NCBI RefSeq assembly: GCF_012933365.1
Contig: NZ_JABBVZ010000005.1
Coordinates: forward strand, 27,278-91,277
Reading direction: 5' to 3'
DNA length: 64,000 bases
Source of the DNA: Sulfobacillus harzensis
Lineage (GTDB): Bacteria; Bacillota; Sulfobacillia; Sulfobacillales; Sulfobacillaceae
Every line of letters starts with the position of its first letter. Position 1 is the first letter of the stretch. The translations under genes and the position numbers were made by a program. The notes beneath the pieces are model-generated. The model did no database searches. It was not told where the DNA came from and saw nothing but the letters and a program-made list of their open reading frames with translations. Of this stretch, positions 27,987 through 37,876 are shown in pieces.

Positions 27987-29264
27987 TCATCGCTCGACAC
28001 GAATCGGAGAAGAATACGGCAGAAGGCCAGCCTGGTTCAAATGCATCAAGAGCGATAACGAGCCTGCCACCAGCACCCCATCCTTCGGCCCGTCGATTCG
28101 TGCCAAAACGCGGTGCCAGGCAGTTTGCAAGGGCTCTGCCACGACGGGCCGATATTGGTGGGGAATTTCCGACAGAACGACTCCGGGGTCAATTCCCCGG
28201 TCCCCGGGAACGCGGGTCAGCACCACGTCGGTCACCTTTGGCAACAAGCGCTGTAGCATCTCCTGGCCGGGCTTGTCCGAAAGCCAGCCAAATAGAAGGT
28301 GCCACCGCGTTTTGCGCCACGGGTCCTGCTCCAAGGTGGCTCTGAGGCCATCGATGCCGTGGAGATTATGCGCCCCATCCACGACAATCAAGGGATTTTC
28401 CGAAACCACCTGAAACCGTCCCGGCCACGTCACCCGGGCTAGGCCCGCGGCAGCTCGGTTCAGATGTGAAATCCATCCTCTGGCCGCAAGTCGCTCAATG
28501 GCCATCCAGGCCGTGTCCAAGTTAGCCCGCTGATACACCCCTTGAAGAGGCACAGAGACGCGAAGCCCACCATCAGTGGTTAATACCGGCCCCGCGGCGG
28601 TCATGCGAGCCCGCGGCGCCGCTTCGAAGACCGGTATGCTAAGCGCTTTGGCCCGCTTCATAATGACTTCTCGCGCCTCTGGGAAGGGTTGTTGCGCCAG
28701 CACCAGCTCGGTGCCGGGCTTTAAAATGCCCGCTTTTTCGCTGGCGATGGCCGCAGGCGTGGACCCTAAGCGATCCATGTGATCCAGCGCCACCGGAGTA
28801 ATGATGGCGAGCAGTGGCGACGGCACCACATTGGTCGCGTCCAATCGGCCGCCGAGGCCCACTTCGATCACCGCCACATCCACTGCTTGCCGCTGAAAGG
28901 CTAAAAACGCCAGCGCGGTTACGGCTTCGAAGAAGGTTGGCACGTCACTCATATCGCGGCCAGCCTCCTCCACCTCCTCCCCGTAGGCATCCCAAAGATC
29001 CTCGCTGAGAGGCTCACGGTTTATCATGACCCGCTCGTTGATTTTGCCCAGGTCTGGCGAGATGTTGAGCCCCACGCGAAGCCCCGAGGCCATGAGGGCT
29101 TCCGTCACCATCGCAGCTACCGACCCTTTGCCATTAGTGCCTGCGACATGAATGACGGGATAGGCGCGTTCGGGATGACCGAGCCGTTCCATCAAGGCCT
29201 GGATCCGTTCCAATCCTAGCCGCATCCCGAAGCGCTCCTGACCTACCCACCAATTTTCCTTCAC
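27987..29264 (-). CDS. folC: Bifunctional folylpolyglutamate/dihydrofolate synthase
   Basis: 425 residues. Adds glutamate to folates. The ATP loop GTNGKGSVAAM (about 43-53), ISPDLGKINERV, GLGGRLDATNVV, ITPVALDHMDRLG and the C-terminal VDGAHNLHG are all present. The family usually reads SPHL; here SPDL. GTG 29264 overlaps the valS stop in GTGA and has AGGAGG 7 nt upstream, so it is coupled to valS. Confidence 0.95.
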   Translation of the reverse strand: MKENWWVGQERFGMRLGLERIQALMERLGHPERAYPVIHVAGTNGKGSVAAMVTEALMASGLRVGLNISPDLGKINERVMINREPLSEDLWDAYGEEVEEAGRDMSDVPTFFEAVTALAFLAFQRQAVDVAVIEVGLGGRLDATNVVPSPLLAIITPVALDHMDRLGSTPAAIASEKAGILKPGTELVLAQQPFPEAREVIMKRAKALSIPVFEAAPRARMTAAGPVLTTDGGLRVSVPLQGVYQRANLDTAWMAIERLAARGWISHLNRAAAGLARVTWPGRFQVVSENPLIVVDGAHNLHGIDGLRATLEQDPWRKTRWHLLFGWLSDKPGQEMLQRLLPKVTDVVLTRVPGDRGIDPGVVLSEIPHQYRPVVAEPLQTAWHRVLARIDGPKDGVLVAGSLSLLMHLNQAGLLPYSSPIRVER

Positions 29265-31903
29265 CGAAGAACCTCCTGGCGTTCCTCTAACCGCTTTATC
29301 CGACCCTGAAGCTCGGCCAGCGATTCTTGCGTCCGCTGCACCACCTCTTGGGGTGCACGGGCCACAAAGTTGGGATCCGCCAAACGCGCTTCTACCCGGG
29401 CACGTTCTTTCTCAGCCTCTGCCATGGCTTTGGCAACCCGTTCGCGCTCCCGCTCGATGTCAATCAACCCCTCCAGGGGCATGTAGATGGTACCGCCCAG
29501 CGTGACACCCGCCACCGCCCGTTCGGGCTTTTTCAGCGTTTCACGCGGGCCCCACGCTAAAGATTCAGCGCGGAGCAGGAGAGCAGCTTCCGGCCGCAAC
29601 TGTTCCCATCGCCTGACGGTCTCATCATCATCCGCAATGGCAATGAACGAGGCCTTCTGGCGCGGGGTTAACCCCATTTCTGCACGCAGGTTGCGGCCCG
29701 CGCGGATTAGCTCCTGAATTGTCTCAACCGCGGCCGCTCCGTCCCAATCGCTGCGTTCCGGGTTAGGTTCGGGCCAAGGGGCGATCATGATGCTCTCCGT
29801 CTCTCCACCCAGGGCCTGATACAGCTCCTCGGTCACAAACGGCATAATCGGATGCAAGAGCTTGAGAGCCCTAATAGCCACCATCATCAGGGTGCTTAAG
29901 GCGCGCCGGCGATCCTTGTCCGATCCTTTAAGCCGAACTTTGGCCATTTCGATATACCAGTCGCAATAGTCATCCCAGAAAAAGTCGTAGATAGCCCGCG
30001 CGGCCTGCCCGAATTCAAAGTCTTCCAAGGCGGCGGTAATGGTCTCAATGGTTTGGTTGAGCCGCTGCCAAATCCACTGGTCGGCCGGGTGATCGCTAAT
30101 CGCCTCATCGGGCTTAAACCCGGCCTCCCGGTTCATCAACACAAACCGGACGGCGTTGTACACTTTGTTGCCAAAGTGACTGGCGGCCTCAAATCGGTCC
30201 CAACTCCAGCGATAATCGTTTCCGGGCGCGGCCCCCAGCACCAGCGCCATGCGCAAGGCATCTGCCCCATACTTTTCAATCACGTCCAGCGGATCCACGC
30301 CGTTGCCGAGAGACTTTGACATTTTGCGGCCTTGGGCATCTCTCACCAAGCCGTGCAGCAACACCACGGAAAACGGCTTTTGACCGGTAAAATGAATCCC
30401 CTGCATAATCATCCGCGAGACCCAAAAGGGCAGGATGTCGTAACCGGTGCTTAACACCGACGTAGGATAGAAGGTTTTTAGGTCTTCGGTCTCCTCCGGC
30501 CAACCCAATGTCGAAAATGGCCATAGTGCTGACGAAAACCATGTGTCGAGCACGTCTTCGTCCTGCACCATGGAGCCGCCGCACTCAGGGCAAATCTCCA
30601 CCGGCTCCCGCGACACCACCATCTCGCCGCAAGATTCACAATAATAGGCCGGAATGCGGTGGCCCCACCAAATCTGCCGGGAGACGCACCAGTCATGCAA
30701 ATTCTCCATCCAGTTCATGTACACTTTCTCGAACCGCTCCGGCACAAAGCGGATCTCGCCTCTCTTTACCGCTTCCATTGCGGGCTCGGCCAACGGGCGA
30801 ATCTTGATAAACCACTGCAGTGACAGGAGCGGCTCGATAATGCTGTCACATTTTTCGCAGTGACCCACAGCATGGGTGATATTCTCCTGGCCGCGAATGG
30901 CGCCCTCATCTGCCAGCGCCTGCAGCACCGCCTGGCGGGCCTCCTCTCGGGTCATACCCTGAAAGGATCCGGCTGCTTCAGTCATTCGGCCATCCTCGCC
31001 GATCACTTTGATTTCCGCGAGATTATGCCGTTTGCCCATCTGAAAATCATTGGGGTCGTGGGCGGGTGTCACCTTGAGGGCCCCCGTCCCATACTCGCGA
31101 TCCACATAATGATCGGCAATGATGGGGATGGGGCGCTTAACTAACGGCAACATGACCGTTTGGCCAATCAAGTGCTGGTACCGCTCATCGTCCGGATGCA
31201 CCGCCACCGCAGTGTCGCCCAGCATGGTTTCGGGGCGGGTGGTCGCCACCACAATCTCCCCCGCACCGGAGGTCAGCGGATAGGCGATTTGTGTAAGCGT
31301 TCCCGGTTGCTCCACATGATCCACCTCAATGTCGGACAACGCCGTCTGACAGGACACACACCAATTGGTGATATAGTTGCCCCGATACATCAGCCCTTCC
31401 TCATAGAGGCGCACAAACACTTCGGTGACGGCGCGCGACAATCCCTCATCAAACGTGAAACGCAGCCGGCTCCAATCTACGGAGGCGCCTAATTTGGCCA
31501 CCTGCTCCAATATTCGGCCGCCATATTGCTCCTTCCATCGCCACACCTCCTCAATGAAGGCTTCACGTCCCATGACGCGGCGGTCGCGGCCTTGGCTGCG
31601 CAAAAGCTCGTCCACCTTCATTTGGGTGTGGATGCCGGCGTGATCCGTTCCCGGAAGCCACAAGGTGTTGTCTTGGCGCATGCGGTGATACCGCACTAAA
31701 ATGTCCTGCCAGGTGCTGTTCAGGGCATGGCCCAAGTGCAAAACCCCGGTCACATTGGGCGGAGGCATGACAATCGTAAAAACCGGCCGGCCTTCCTCCA
31801 TGGAAGGACGAAAGAAGCCGCCCTCGCGCCACCTTTGATACCATTTGTCCTCGGTCGCTCCGGGATCGTATCGGGGACTTAAGTCTTGATTGGTTGTCGC
31901 CAT
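29261..31903 (-). CDS. valS: Valyl-tRNA synthetase
   Basis: 880 residues, full length. HIGH motif as HLGHALN, KMSKS motif as KMSKSLGN, VATTRPETMLGDTAVAVHP of the editing domain and a C-terminal coiled-coil arm (IDIERERERVAKAMAEAEKE). ATG 31903 follows GGAGGGAAAATC. A T-box leader upstream gives control by uncharged tRNA-Val. Confidence 0.98.
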   Translation of the reverse strand: MATTNQDLSPRYDPGATEDKWYQRWREGGFFRPSMEEGRPVFTIVMPPPNVTGVLHLGHALNSTWQDILVRYHRMRQDNTLWLPGTDHAGIHTQMKVDELLRSQGRDRRVMGREAFIEEVWRWKEQYGGRILEQVAKLGASVDWSRLRFTFDEGLSRAVTEVFVRLYEEGLMYRGNYITNWCVSCQTALSDIEVDHVEQPGTLTQIAYPLTSGAGEIVVATTRPETMLGDTAVAVHPDDERYQHLIGQTVMLPLVKRPIPIIADHYVDREYGTGALKVTPAHDPNDFQMGKRHNLAEIKVIGEDGRMTEAAGSFQGMTREEARQAVLQALADEGAIRGQENITHAVGHCEKCDSIIEPLLSLQWFIKIRPLAEPAMEAVKRGEIRFVPERFEKVYMNWMENLHDWCVSRQIWWGHRIPAYYCESCGEMVVSREPVEICPECGGSMVQDEDVLDTWFSSALWPFSTLGWPEETEDLKTFYPTSVLSTGYDILPFWVSRMIMQGIHFTGQKPFSVVLLHGLVRDAQGRKMSKSLGNGVDPLDVIEKYGADALRMALVLGAAPGNDYRWSWDRFEAASHFGNKVYNAVRFVLMNREAGFKPDEAISDHPADQWIWQRLNQTIETITAALEDFEFGQAARAIYDFFWDDYCDWYIEMAKVRLKGSDKDRRRALSTLMMVAIRALKLLHPIMPFVTEELYQALGGETESIMIAPWPEPNPERSDWDGAAAVETIQELIRAGRNLRAEMGLTPRQKASFIAIADDDETVRRWEQLRPEAALLLRAESLAWGPRETLKKPERAVAGVTLGGTIYMPLEGLIDIERERERVAKAMAEAEKERARVEARLADPNFVARAPQEVVQRTQESLAELQGRIKRLEERQEVLR

Positions 31904-31917
31904 GATTTTCCCTCCAT

Positions 31918-31952
31918 AAAAGAAAAGCCCCCGCTTCGCTAAGGGCGAAACG
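31918..31952 (-). terminator. Attenuator terminator of the valS T-box
   Basis: 8-bp stem with G-U pairs, a CCTTA loop, a GGGGGC spacer and a T-rich tract on the minus strand. Overlaps the region needed to form the antiterminator with the T-box core. Confidence 0.75.
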
Positions 31953-32150
31953 AGAGTTCGCGGTACCACCTTAATTTGCCCGACAGGGCCTCTTTGCGCG
32001 GTATCGGGCGCCCCCGTCTTGATTCGCATCCATCGGATGATCTCAAGAAGCCTCCAAGACCACCTATGCCGAATCCGGGCGAACTCGCACCACCGTTCGC
32101 TCTCTGGGCCGGACTCTCGGCACTTCTTCCCTTCATCGGCTCACTGTTTA
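31918..32150 (-). promoter_or_regulatory. T-box leader of valS
   Basis: Carries GGTGGTACCGCG on the minus strand (31959-31970) followed by a terminator with CGTTTCGC/GCGAAGCG arms (31932-31952) and a T-rich end (31918-31925). It begins close behind the groES stop, so groES and valS may share some transcripts. The 5' limit is approximate. Confidence 0.92.
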
Positions 32151-32157
32151 ACCTATG

Positions 32158-32421
32158 TTACTCCACGATCGCCAAGATGTCTTCGGAAGACAAAATTAAA
32201 TGCTCTTCGTTGTCGATTTTGATTTCGGTGCCGGCAAACTTGGCGAACAAGACCCGTTGGCCTTCCTTCACCTTGACGTCTTCTCCATCGCCTACCGCCA
32301 CCACCACGCCGGTCTGCGGCTTGTCCTTGGCCGTGTCCGGAATGTAAATGCCGCTCTGCGTGCGCTGCTGCTCTTCCACCATTTTCACCAAGACCCGATC
32401 CCCAAGGGGTCGTACCTGCAT
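32158..32421 (-). CDS. groES: Co-chaperonin GroES
   Basis: 87 residues from ATG 32421. [20 protein letters not shown], the mobile loop [22 protein letters not shown] and [12 protein letters not shown] are GroES. Caps GroEL and encloses the folding substrate. No groEL follows (valS with its T-box does), and no CIRCE element is visible upstream; groEL must be elsewhere. Slightly shorter than the usual about 95 residues, in the roof loop. Confidence 0.94.
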   Translation of the reverse strand: MQVRPLGDRVLVKMVEEQQRTQSGIYIPDTAKDKPQTGVVVAVGDGEDVKVKEGQRVLFAKFAGTEIKIDNEEHLILSSEDILAIVE

Positions 32422-32639
32422 GCCAAAATCCCTCACTTCCTGAAATAGACCAAAACGTTGCCGCCATATCACCCGTGAACGTGCAATATGGGGTCTTTTC
32501 CCGCACACCCCGAATGCTTTTGCGGGGTGCAGACGGAAAGAATCTCAAGCCTATTATAGCGGTTGGCCTAGGCATGTCAATTGACTCGGTCTCAAGTGTC
32601 CGAGCCCATCATACACTCCAGCGAAGGAGGAAACCTTGC

Positions 32640-33539
32640 ATGCGTGTCTCGAAAAGGCTGAGTAGCGGCGTGCTGCTCCTATCCCTTATTCTCACAGGCT
32701 GTGGAGCGAAAGCTGCAAACCCGCAGGAGTCCCAGTCCCCCTATCCCGTCTTGAGGATTCATGTGGGAGACGTGAGTCGGATGTCCCAACTGCCGCTCAT
32801 CGTGGCACAAAAGCTCGGCTTCTTTGCCAACCTGCATCTTAGCGTCCGAACCACCTCCAAAGCCGCCCCCGTGACCGTGTCAACGCCGGGGACCCGGTGG
32901 CCGTTGGTCGGTTGGGTGGCCACCCGCCCCGACTTGATGCTGATGGCCCCCATCCCCGACCCACATTTTCGCCTGCGCGCTCTAAGCGGGCTTCCCATGC
33001 CTTATGCGTCCGGCGTTGCATCCGAAATGGTTTGGGCCAAGGCCGTTCTATCGCATCAGCGGACGCGTATTTCCGCGTGGCATCCCATGCGCTTTACCGA
33101 AATTGAAGCGCTTTGGAAACGCCACCATCTCCCCTGGGTCATGGTCAACTTGGCCGAAGCCCAGCGCCTCCACTCCATTGACCCGAAGAGCGTCACGCTG
33201 GCCTGGCTGGGTGCTTCCACCGGTCCGGTGCCGGCGGTCGCGGTGAGTGCAGAATCCGAGGGCCCGCGTGTGTCACGTTTTTTGGCGGCGCTTAACTTGG
33301 CCCTTTGGTACCTTCGCACCACGCCCCCGGGCACTGTCGCGCGATCCATCAACCAGCCGGGCTTGTCCGCCCGCGCCATTCGGGCCGCACTCCATTACCA
33401 ATACTGGCCGGCCACCACCTATCCCGATGCGGCGGCCTACAACCGTGCGCGGACGCTCTTGGAAGCCGCATGGCCCGCTTATGGCAAAGCGGCTGTCCTC
33501 CAGGATGCCCGTCAGGCTCTCAAGGAATTCGGCAAATAG
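32640..33539 (+). CDS. Solute-binding lipoprotein, NMT1/SsuA-like
   Basis: 299 residues. Lipoprotein signal with lipobox L18-T-G-C21. The mature start LRIHVGDVSRMSQLPLIVAQ KLGFF resembles periplasmic binding proteins of the NMT1/SsuA group, which bind sulfonates, pyrimidines or similar. ATG 32640 follows AAGGAGGA. No permease or ATPase gene is adjacent, so it is an orphan or works with a distant transporter. It overlaps the GNAT gene tail to tail by 28 bp. Confidence 0.72.
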   Translation: MRVSKRLSSGVLLLSLILTGCGAKAANPQESQSPYPVLRIHVGDVSRMSQLPLIVAQKLGFFANLHLSVRTTSKAAPVTVSTPGTRWPLVGWVATRPDLMLMAPIPDPHFRLRALSGLPMPYASGVASEMVWAKAVLSHQRTRISAWHPMRFTEIEALWKRHHLPWVMVNLAEAQRLHSIDPKSVTLAWLGASTGPVPAVAVSAESEGPRVSRFLAALNLALWYLRTTPPGTVARSINQPGLSARAIRAALHYQYWPATTYPDAAAYNRARTLLEAAWPAYGKAAVLQDARQALKEFGK

Positions 33540-34051
33540 TGTTCACGAGTGATCTCCATCAACTTGAGCGCCGTGTAGCCAGCGAGCCGGCCCGTGGCCG
33601 CCAAATGGGCTACGGTACGGAAGCCTGATTTCTGGTAGGCGCGGATGGCGCGCGGGTTGTCAACGCGAACGCGAAGATACACGCGGTCGAGACTTAACAA
33701 AGAAAAGGCCGCCGAGAGCGTCTCGTCAACTGCCTCGGTGCCGTACCCGCGATTCCAAAAGTTCTTGTCTCCGATGGAAATGCGCAACTCGGCCTCCCGA
33801 GCCCTCCATAGAATTTGCTGCAACTCCACGTCGCCAATCAGGCGGCCCTCTTCGTCAATGATGGCGAAGACTAATCGCGAACGGTCTCGCACGAGTTGAT
33901 TCCACCAAGCCGCCTCATCATCGCCGTGTTCAAATTTTTTCCCCGTCAGCCTTGACAGTGCCGGGTCGTTATCCCAAGTCATCAGTTGATGCACATCACT
34001 AGGCTCTAATCGCCGAATCCGACGATAATCGTCGGTAAGAGACAAAACCAA
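33512..34051 (-). CDS. GNAT-family N-acetyltransferase (RimJ/RimL-like)
   Basis: 179 residues. IRRLEPSDVHQLMTWDNDPA at the start, GDVELQQILWRAREAELRIS in the core, FWNRGYGTEAVDETLSAAF as the acetyl-CoA loop (RGYGTEA), and VRVDNPRAIRAYQKSGF near the end: the RimL-like branch that acetylates N-termini or small amines. TTG 34051 has an AGGTGA box. Substrate unknown. Confidence 0.88.
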   Translation of the reverse strand: MVLSLTDDYRRIRRLEPSDVHQLMTWDNDPALSRLTGKKFEHGDDEAAWWNQLVRDRSRLVFAIIDEEGRLIGDVELQQILWRAREAELRISIGDKNFWNRGYGTEAVDETLSAAFSLLSLDRVYLRVRVDNPRAIRAYQKSGFRTVAHLAATGRLAGYTALKLMEITREHYLPNSLRA

Positions 34052-34296
34052 TGCGTCGTCACCTCACAAGAAGTCCAAGCCTTTATTCATTCGACAGAGG
34101 CTGCCGACATCCTGTCAAAACGGCGGTGCATCAACAGCATTAAGTAATGGAAATGCTGGCACTCGACACCAACTCGAGTCCCATCCGTATACCGTATGGT
34201 TCGGGCAATCCAAAGGTGAAATGGTGCAAAGGCATAAAATTGTTCGAATAGGGCACCAGGCTTGACCGCGCTACGGGGATTGAGTAGGTTACAGTT

Positions 34297-34893
34297 ATGG
34301 ACAACCTCACCGGCAGGACTCTGTGGGTTATGCGGCATGGACGACCTGACGTCCCCCCTAACCCTCTTCTTATGACAAAGATTGAGTTTAACGAGTACTT
34401 GCGACAGTACGATCTGGCGGGGTTAAGTCCCGACGAATCGGCACGTCTCCGTGCCCTGTACCAGCCTTACCCGATTCCCGAATTAGTCCTCTCATCGGAC
34501 TTGCCGCGGGCGCGGCAAACTGCCGATCTCTTTGCCCGAGGAGCCGACATTGTGGTGGACCCGCTGTTCCGGGAAATTCCTGTGTGGGTTCCAGACGCCA
34601 GCACCTGGTTTTTGGACAGACGCTGGCCCAGCGAAATGTGGTGGAGCTACCTGCGTTTTGCCTGGTTTTATGACATCCCCCCTGAGGGGCAACAGCTGTC
34701 CTACGCTCGATCCCGCGAGGCCCTCGACGTTATTCAGCGTCACCAAGCGCGGGTGGAGCACCTTGCGGTCGTGTCCCACTCAGGATTTCTGTTGGTCACC
34801 ATCCACCAACTGATGAAGGCGCACCGATTGAAAGGCAGACGCCTTCCTCACATCAAATTCGGCCAACCCACCACATATCGCTGGGTTCGCTAA
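34297..34893 (+). CDS. Histidine phosphatase (phosphoglycerate mutase-like)
   Basis: 198 residues. VMRHGRPD holds the RHG motif with the phospho-accepting His, LSSDLPRARQTADL the second signature, and VVSHSGFLL the second catalytic His. The C-terminal half differs from true phosphoglycerate mutases, so a broad-specificity or small-molecule phosphatase is more likely. It is convergent with engB, overlapping its end by 4 bp. Confidence 0.85.
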   Translation: MDNLTGRTLWVMRHGRPDVPPNPLLMTKIEFNEYLRQYDLAGLSPDESARLRALYQPYPIPELVLSSDLPRARQTADLFARGADIVVDPLFREIPVWVPDASTWFLDRRWPSEMWWSYLRFAWFYDIPPEGQQLSYARSREALDVIQRHQARVEHLAVVSHSGFLLVTIHQLMKAHRLKGRRLPHIKFGQPTTYRWVR

Positions 34894-35486
34894 ACCGAGA
34901 GCCCCAGTCCCCTCAGCGCCTCTCGTACCTGGTCCAGCCCTTCCCCCGTGCGGTTGGAGATAAGAAACACCGGTCGTCCATAGATGGACTCCAGCCGCTG
35001 ACGGCGTTCCTCTTGCTCGCGCCGGTTCAGACGATCCATCTTGCTGGCGGCCACCACCAGCAAGATATTGCGGTCGGCTGCCCAATGGACCAGCATCGCT
35101 TCTTCTTCCTCCGGATCCCGACGGACATCTTGAATCAATACCGCCGCGACCAGGGGTTGCCGCCCGATCAGATACTGGTCCACGGCCTGGCCAAAGGCCT
35201 CCCGCTCCGCCTTGGAAACTTTGGCGTAGCCAAAACCAGGCAGGTCGACAATATACCATCCCGGCATTTGAAAGAAGTTTATCCGTTGCGTGCGGCCGGG
35301 CGTGCTGCTGGTGTGAGCCACTTTGGCCTTGACCAGCGCGTTAATCAGGGATGACTTGCCGGCATTGGACCGGCCCATGAACGCCACCTCGGGAAGGCCC
35401 GAAGTGGGCATCTCAGACTGATCCAACGCCGAGGCGACATGCTGCCCGCGAGCCGGCTGGCTGTGGGCTGCCTTCTTTTTGGCCAT
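34890..35486 (-). CDS. engB: Ribosome biogenesis GTPase EngB (YsxC)
   Basis: 198 residues. G1 GRSNAGKSS, G2 region TSSTPGRTQ, G3 VDLPGFGYA, G4 SKMDR. Needed for 50S assembly. The ATG overlaps the lon stop in TGATG; lon-engB is the conserved Firmicute order. Confidence 0.97.
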   Translation of the reverse strand: MAKKKAAHSQPARGQHVASALDQSEMPTSGLPEVAFMGRSNAGKSSLINALVKAKVAHTSSTPGRTQRINFFQMPGWYIVDLPGFGYAKVSKAEREAFGQAVDQYLIGRQPLVAAVLIQDVRRDPEEEEAMLVHWAADRNILLVVAASKMDRLNRREQEERRQRLESIYGRPVFLISNRTGEGLDQVREALRGLGLSV

Positions 35487-37795
35487 CAGTGCATCACCTG
35501 CTCTTGCTTGACAAGCACTAGAGGCAGCACATCGTCGAGATGCCTGACGAGATGAATGGCCATTTTCTTTCGCACATTGGCGGGCAGGTCCTCGAGGTCC
35601 TGTTGGTTTCGCTCAGGAATAATCACTTCGTCGATGCCCGCACGGTGCGCGGCCAAAATTTTGTCCTTGATGCCGCCGACCGGCAAAACCCGGCCTCTTA
35701 ACGTAATTTCCCCCGTCATCGCCACATCCGGCCTCACCGCCCGACCGGTCAGGGCCGAAATCATGGCGGACGCCATGGCAATGCCGGCTGAGGGTCCGTC
35801 TTTGGGGATGGCTCCTTCCGGAACGTGAACGTGCAGGTCCACCGTGTCCTCAAAGTGGTCAGGCACCGCCAGATGATCCTTATGAGCCCGAATATAGCTG
35901 TATCCCGCCTGAGCCGACTCCTGCATCACCTCGCCTAGTTGCCCCGTCAGGGTCAGCTTACCCTTTCCTGGCATGGTCGCGGCTTCAATCGCCATGATGT
36001 CCCCGCCCGTTTCGGTAACGGCCAATCCCGTCACCACGCCCACCGCAGCCTGTTCTTCCGCGGCGCCGTGGAAGACCCGGGGCCGCCCCAGATACCGGCG
36101 AAGGTTGGTGACCCGGATGCGCAACTTTTTGCCTTCGACCACCTCGCGCGCCGCCTTACGGCAAATAGCCGACAGCTCACGTTCCAACTGGCGCACGCCC
36201 GCTTCGCGGGTGTATTGCGCAATCACCTCGGTGAGCACTCGACGCCCCAACTGGATTTGCTCGGGCGCCAATCCATGCTGCTTTACCTGCCGGGGCCATA
36301 GATACTTTTCAGCGATCGCCCGCTTCTCCTCATCCGTATAGCCGGAGACGGCGATGGTCTCCATTCGATCCAAGAGTGGCCGGGGAATCGAATGCAAGAC
36401 GTTGGCGGTGGTAATGAACATCACCGACGACAAGTCGAACGGCAGTTCCAGATAGTGGTCGGAAAAGTGATGATTTTGCTCTGGGTCCAACACCTCTAAG
36501 AGAGCCGCCGCCGGATCGCCGCGGAAATCGGCCGCCATCTTGTCCACTTCGTCCAACAGAAAGAGGGGGTTTTTGGTGCCCGCTTGGCGAATCCCTTGAA
36601 TGATGCGGCCAGGCAATGCCCCAATATACGTGCGGCGGTGTCCGCGAATCTCCGCTTCGTCGCGCACCCCGCCGAGCGACATGCGCACAAAGCGACGCCC
36701 CGTGGCCCGAGCAATCGACCGCGCCAGAGAGGTTTTCCCCACACCCGGCGGCCCAACCAAACACAGAATGGGGCTACGAATCTCCGAGGATAATGATTGC
36801 ACCGCTAAATATTCGAGTATCCGCTCTTTGACCCGCTTCAGGCCAAAATGATCCGCTTCCAAAATGGATTCAGCTTCGGCAATATCAAGCCGGGTCTCAC
36901 TTTCCACCGTCCACGGCAGTTCAAGCACCCACTCCAGATAGGTGCGGACAACCACCGCCTCGGCCGACATGGGGGACATCTTTTCCAACCGTTTGATTTC
37001 GCGCTCCACCTTGTCCCGGACCGGTTCGGCCAAATCGGAGAGGGCCTCAAGACGCGAGCGCAGTTCGGCAATTTCTCCCTCGCCGTCATCGGCCTCGCCG
37101 AGTTCGCGCTGAATGGCTTTCATCTGTTCGCGCAAATAGTATTCCTTTTGGGTCCGCTCCATCTGTCGACGCACGCGGCCTGAAATCCGCTTCTCAATCT
37201 CTAAAAGCTCGATCTGGCGCGAAAGGATGTCAGAGACTCGCGTCAGCCGATCGGTCACGTCGAAATCCTCAAGTACCTCCTGCTTCTCTTGGGTACGAAC
37301 ATCCAAGGTGGCAATCACCGTATCGGCCAGGCGCCCCGGATCATCAATATTGATGGCCACGCTCGCCTCTCCCGGCATCTTGCGGGAATTCTTGACATAA
37401 ACCTCGTACAAGTCCCGCACCGCGTGCATCAGGGCCTCCAGCTCGTCCGACATCTCGGACGCCTCGGGAACCTCCTCAACCTCAGCGTTCATTCCCTCCG
37501 TGTCTTCATGGATGGCGAGCACCCGGCAGCGGGAACGCCCTTCGACCACCACCTTAGATCCTCCCGTGGGCATCTTTAGTACCTGCTTTACTTCAGCGAC
37601 GATGCCCACCCGATAGAGGTCGTCCTCGCCGGGGTCGTCTTGGCGGGTGTCCTTCTGAGCGACGAACACCAGCGCCCGATCTCCGAGCATGGCTTGTTCC
37701 AAAGCATGCAAACTTTTCTTGCGGCCGATTTCCAACGGCACCACCATTGACGGAAAAACCAACACTCCACGAAGCGGCAGCAATGGCAGCTCCAT
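35486..37795 (-). CDS. lon: ATP-dependent protease Lon
   Basis: 769 residues, LonA type. N-terminal substrate-binding domain ([20 protein letters not shown]), AAA+ module with Walker [10 protein letters not shown] and Walker [11 protein letters not shown], and a Ser-Lys protease domain: catalytic Ser in [12 protein letters not shown], Lys in [14 protein letters not shown]. Degrades misfolded and regulatory proteins. A terminator separates it from lonB upstream. Confidence 0.98.
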   Translation of the reverse strand: MELPLLPLRGVLVFPSMVVPLEIGRKKSLHALEQAMLGDRALVFVAQKDTRQDDPGEDDLYRVGIVAEVKQVLKMPTGGSKVVVEGRSRCRVLAIHEDTEGMNAEVEEVPEASEMSDELEALMHAVRDLYEVYVKNSRKMPGEASVAINIDDPGRLADTVIATLDVRTQEKQEVLEDFDVTDRLTRVSDILSRQIELLEIEKRISGRVRRQMERTQKEYYLREQMKAIQRELGEADDGEGEIAELRSRLEALSDLAEPVRDKVEREIKRLEKMSPMSAEAVVVRTYLEWVLELPWTVESETRLDIAEAESILEADHFGLKRVKERILEYLAVQSLSSEIRSPILCLVGPPGVGKTSLARSIARATGRRFVRMSLGGVRDEAEIRGHRRTYIGALPGRIIQGIRQAGTKNPLFLLDEVDKMAADFRGDPAAALLEVLDPEQNHHFSDHYLELPFDLSSVMFITTANVLHSIPRPLLDRMETIAVSGYTDEEKRAIAEKYLWPRQVKQHGLAPEQIQLGRRVLTEVIAQYTREAGVRQLERELSAICRKAAREVVEGKKLRIRVTNLRRYLGRPRVFHGAAEEQAAVGVVTGLAVTETGGDIMAIEAATMPGKGKLTLTGQLGEVMQESAQAGYSYIRAHKDHLAVPDHFEDTVDLHVHVPEGAIPKDGPSAGIAMASAMISALTGRAVRPDVAMTGEITLRGRVLPVGGIKDKILAAHRAGIDEVIIPERNQQDLEDLPANVRKKMAIHLVRHLDDVLPLVLVKQEQVMH

Positions 37796-37831
37796 CTATA
37801 TCGCCCCCCGAGTCAGTGTACCAGACCAGTC

Positions 37832-37865
37832 AAAAAAAGGGGGGCTCCTGCGAGCCCACCCCCTT
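37832..37865 (-). terminator. Terminator between lonB and lon
   Basis: On the minus strand a GC-rich stem (GGGCTC/GAGCCC extended by G and C runs, GCAG loop) is followed by seven Ts (37832-37838). It ends the lonB message; lon then needs its own promoter or read-through. Confidence 0.85.
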
Positions 37866-37876
37866 TTCCGCCCAAC

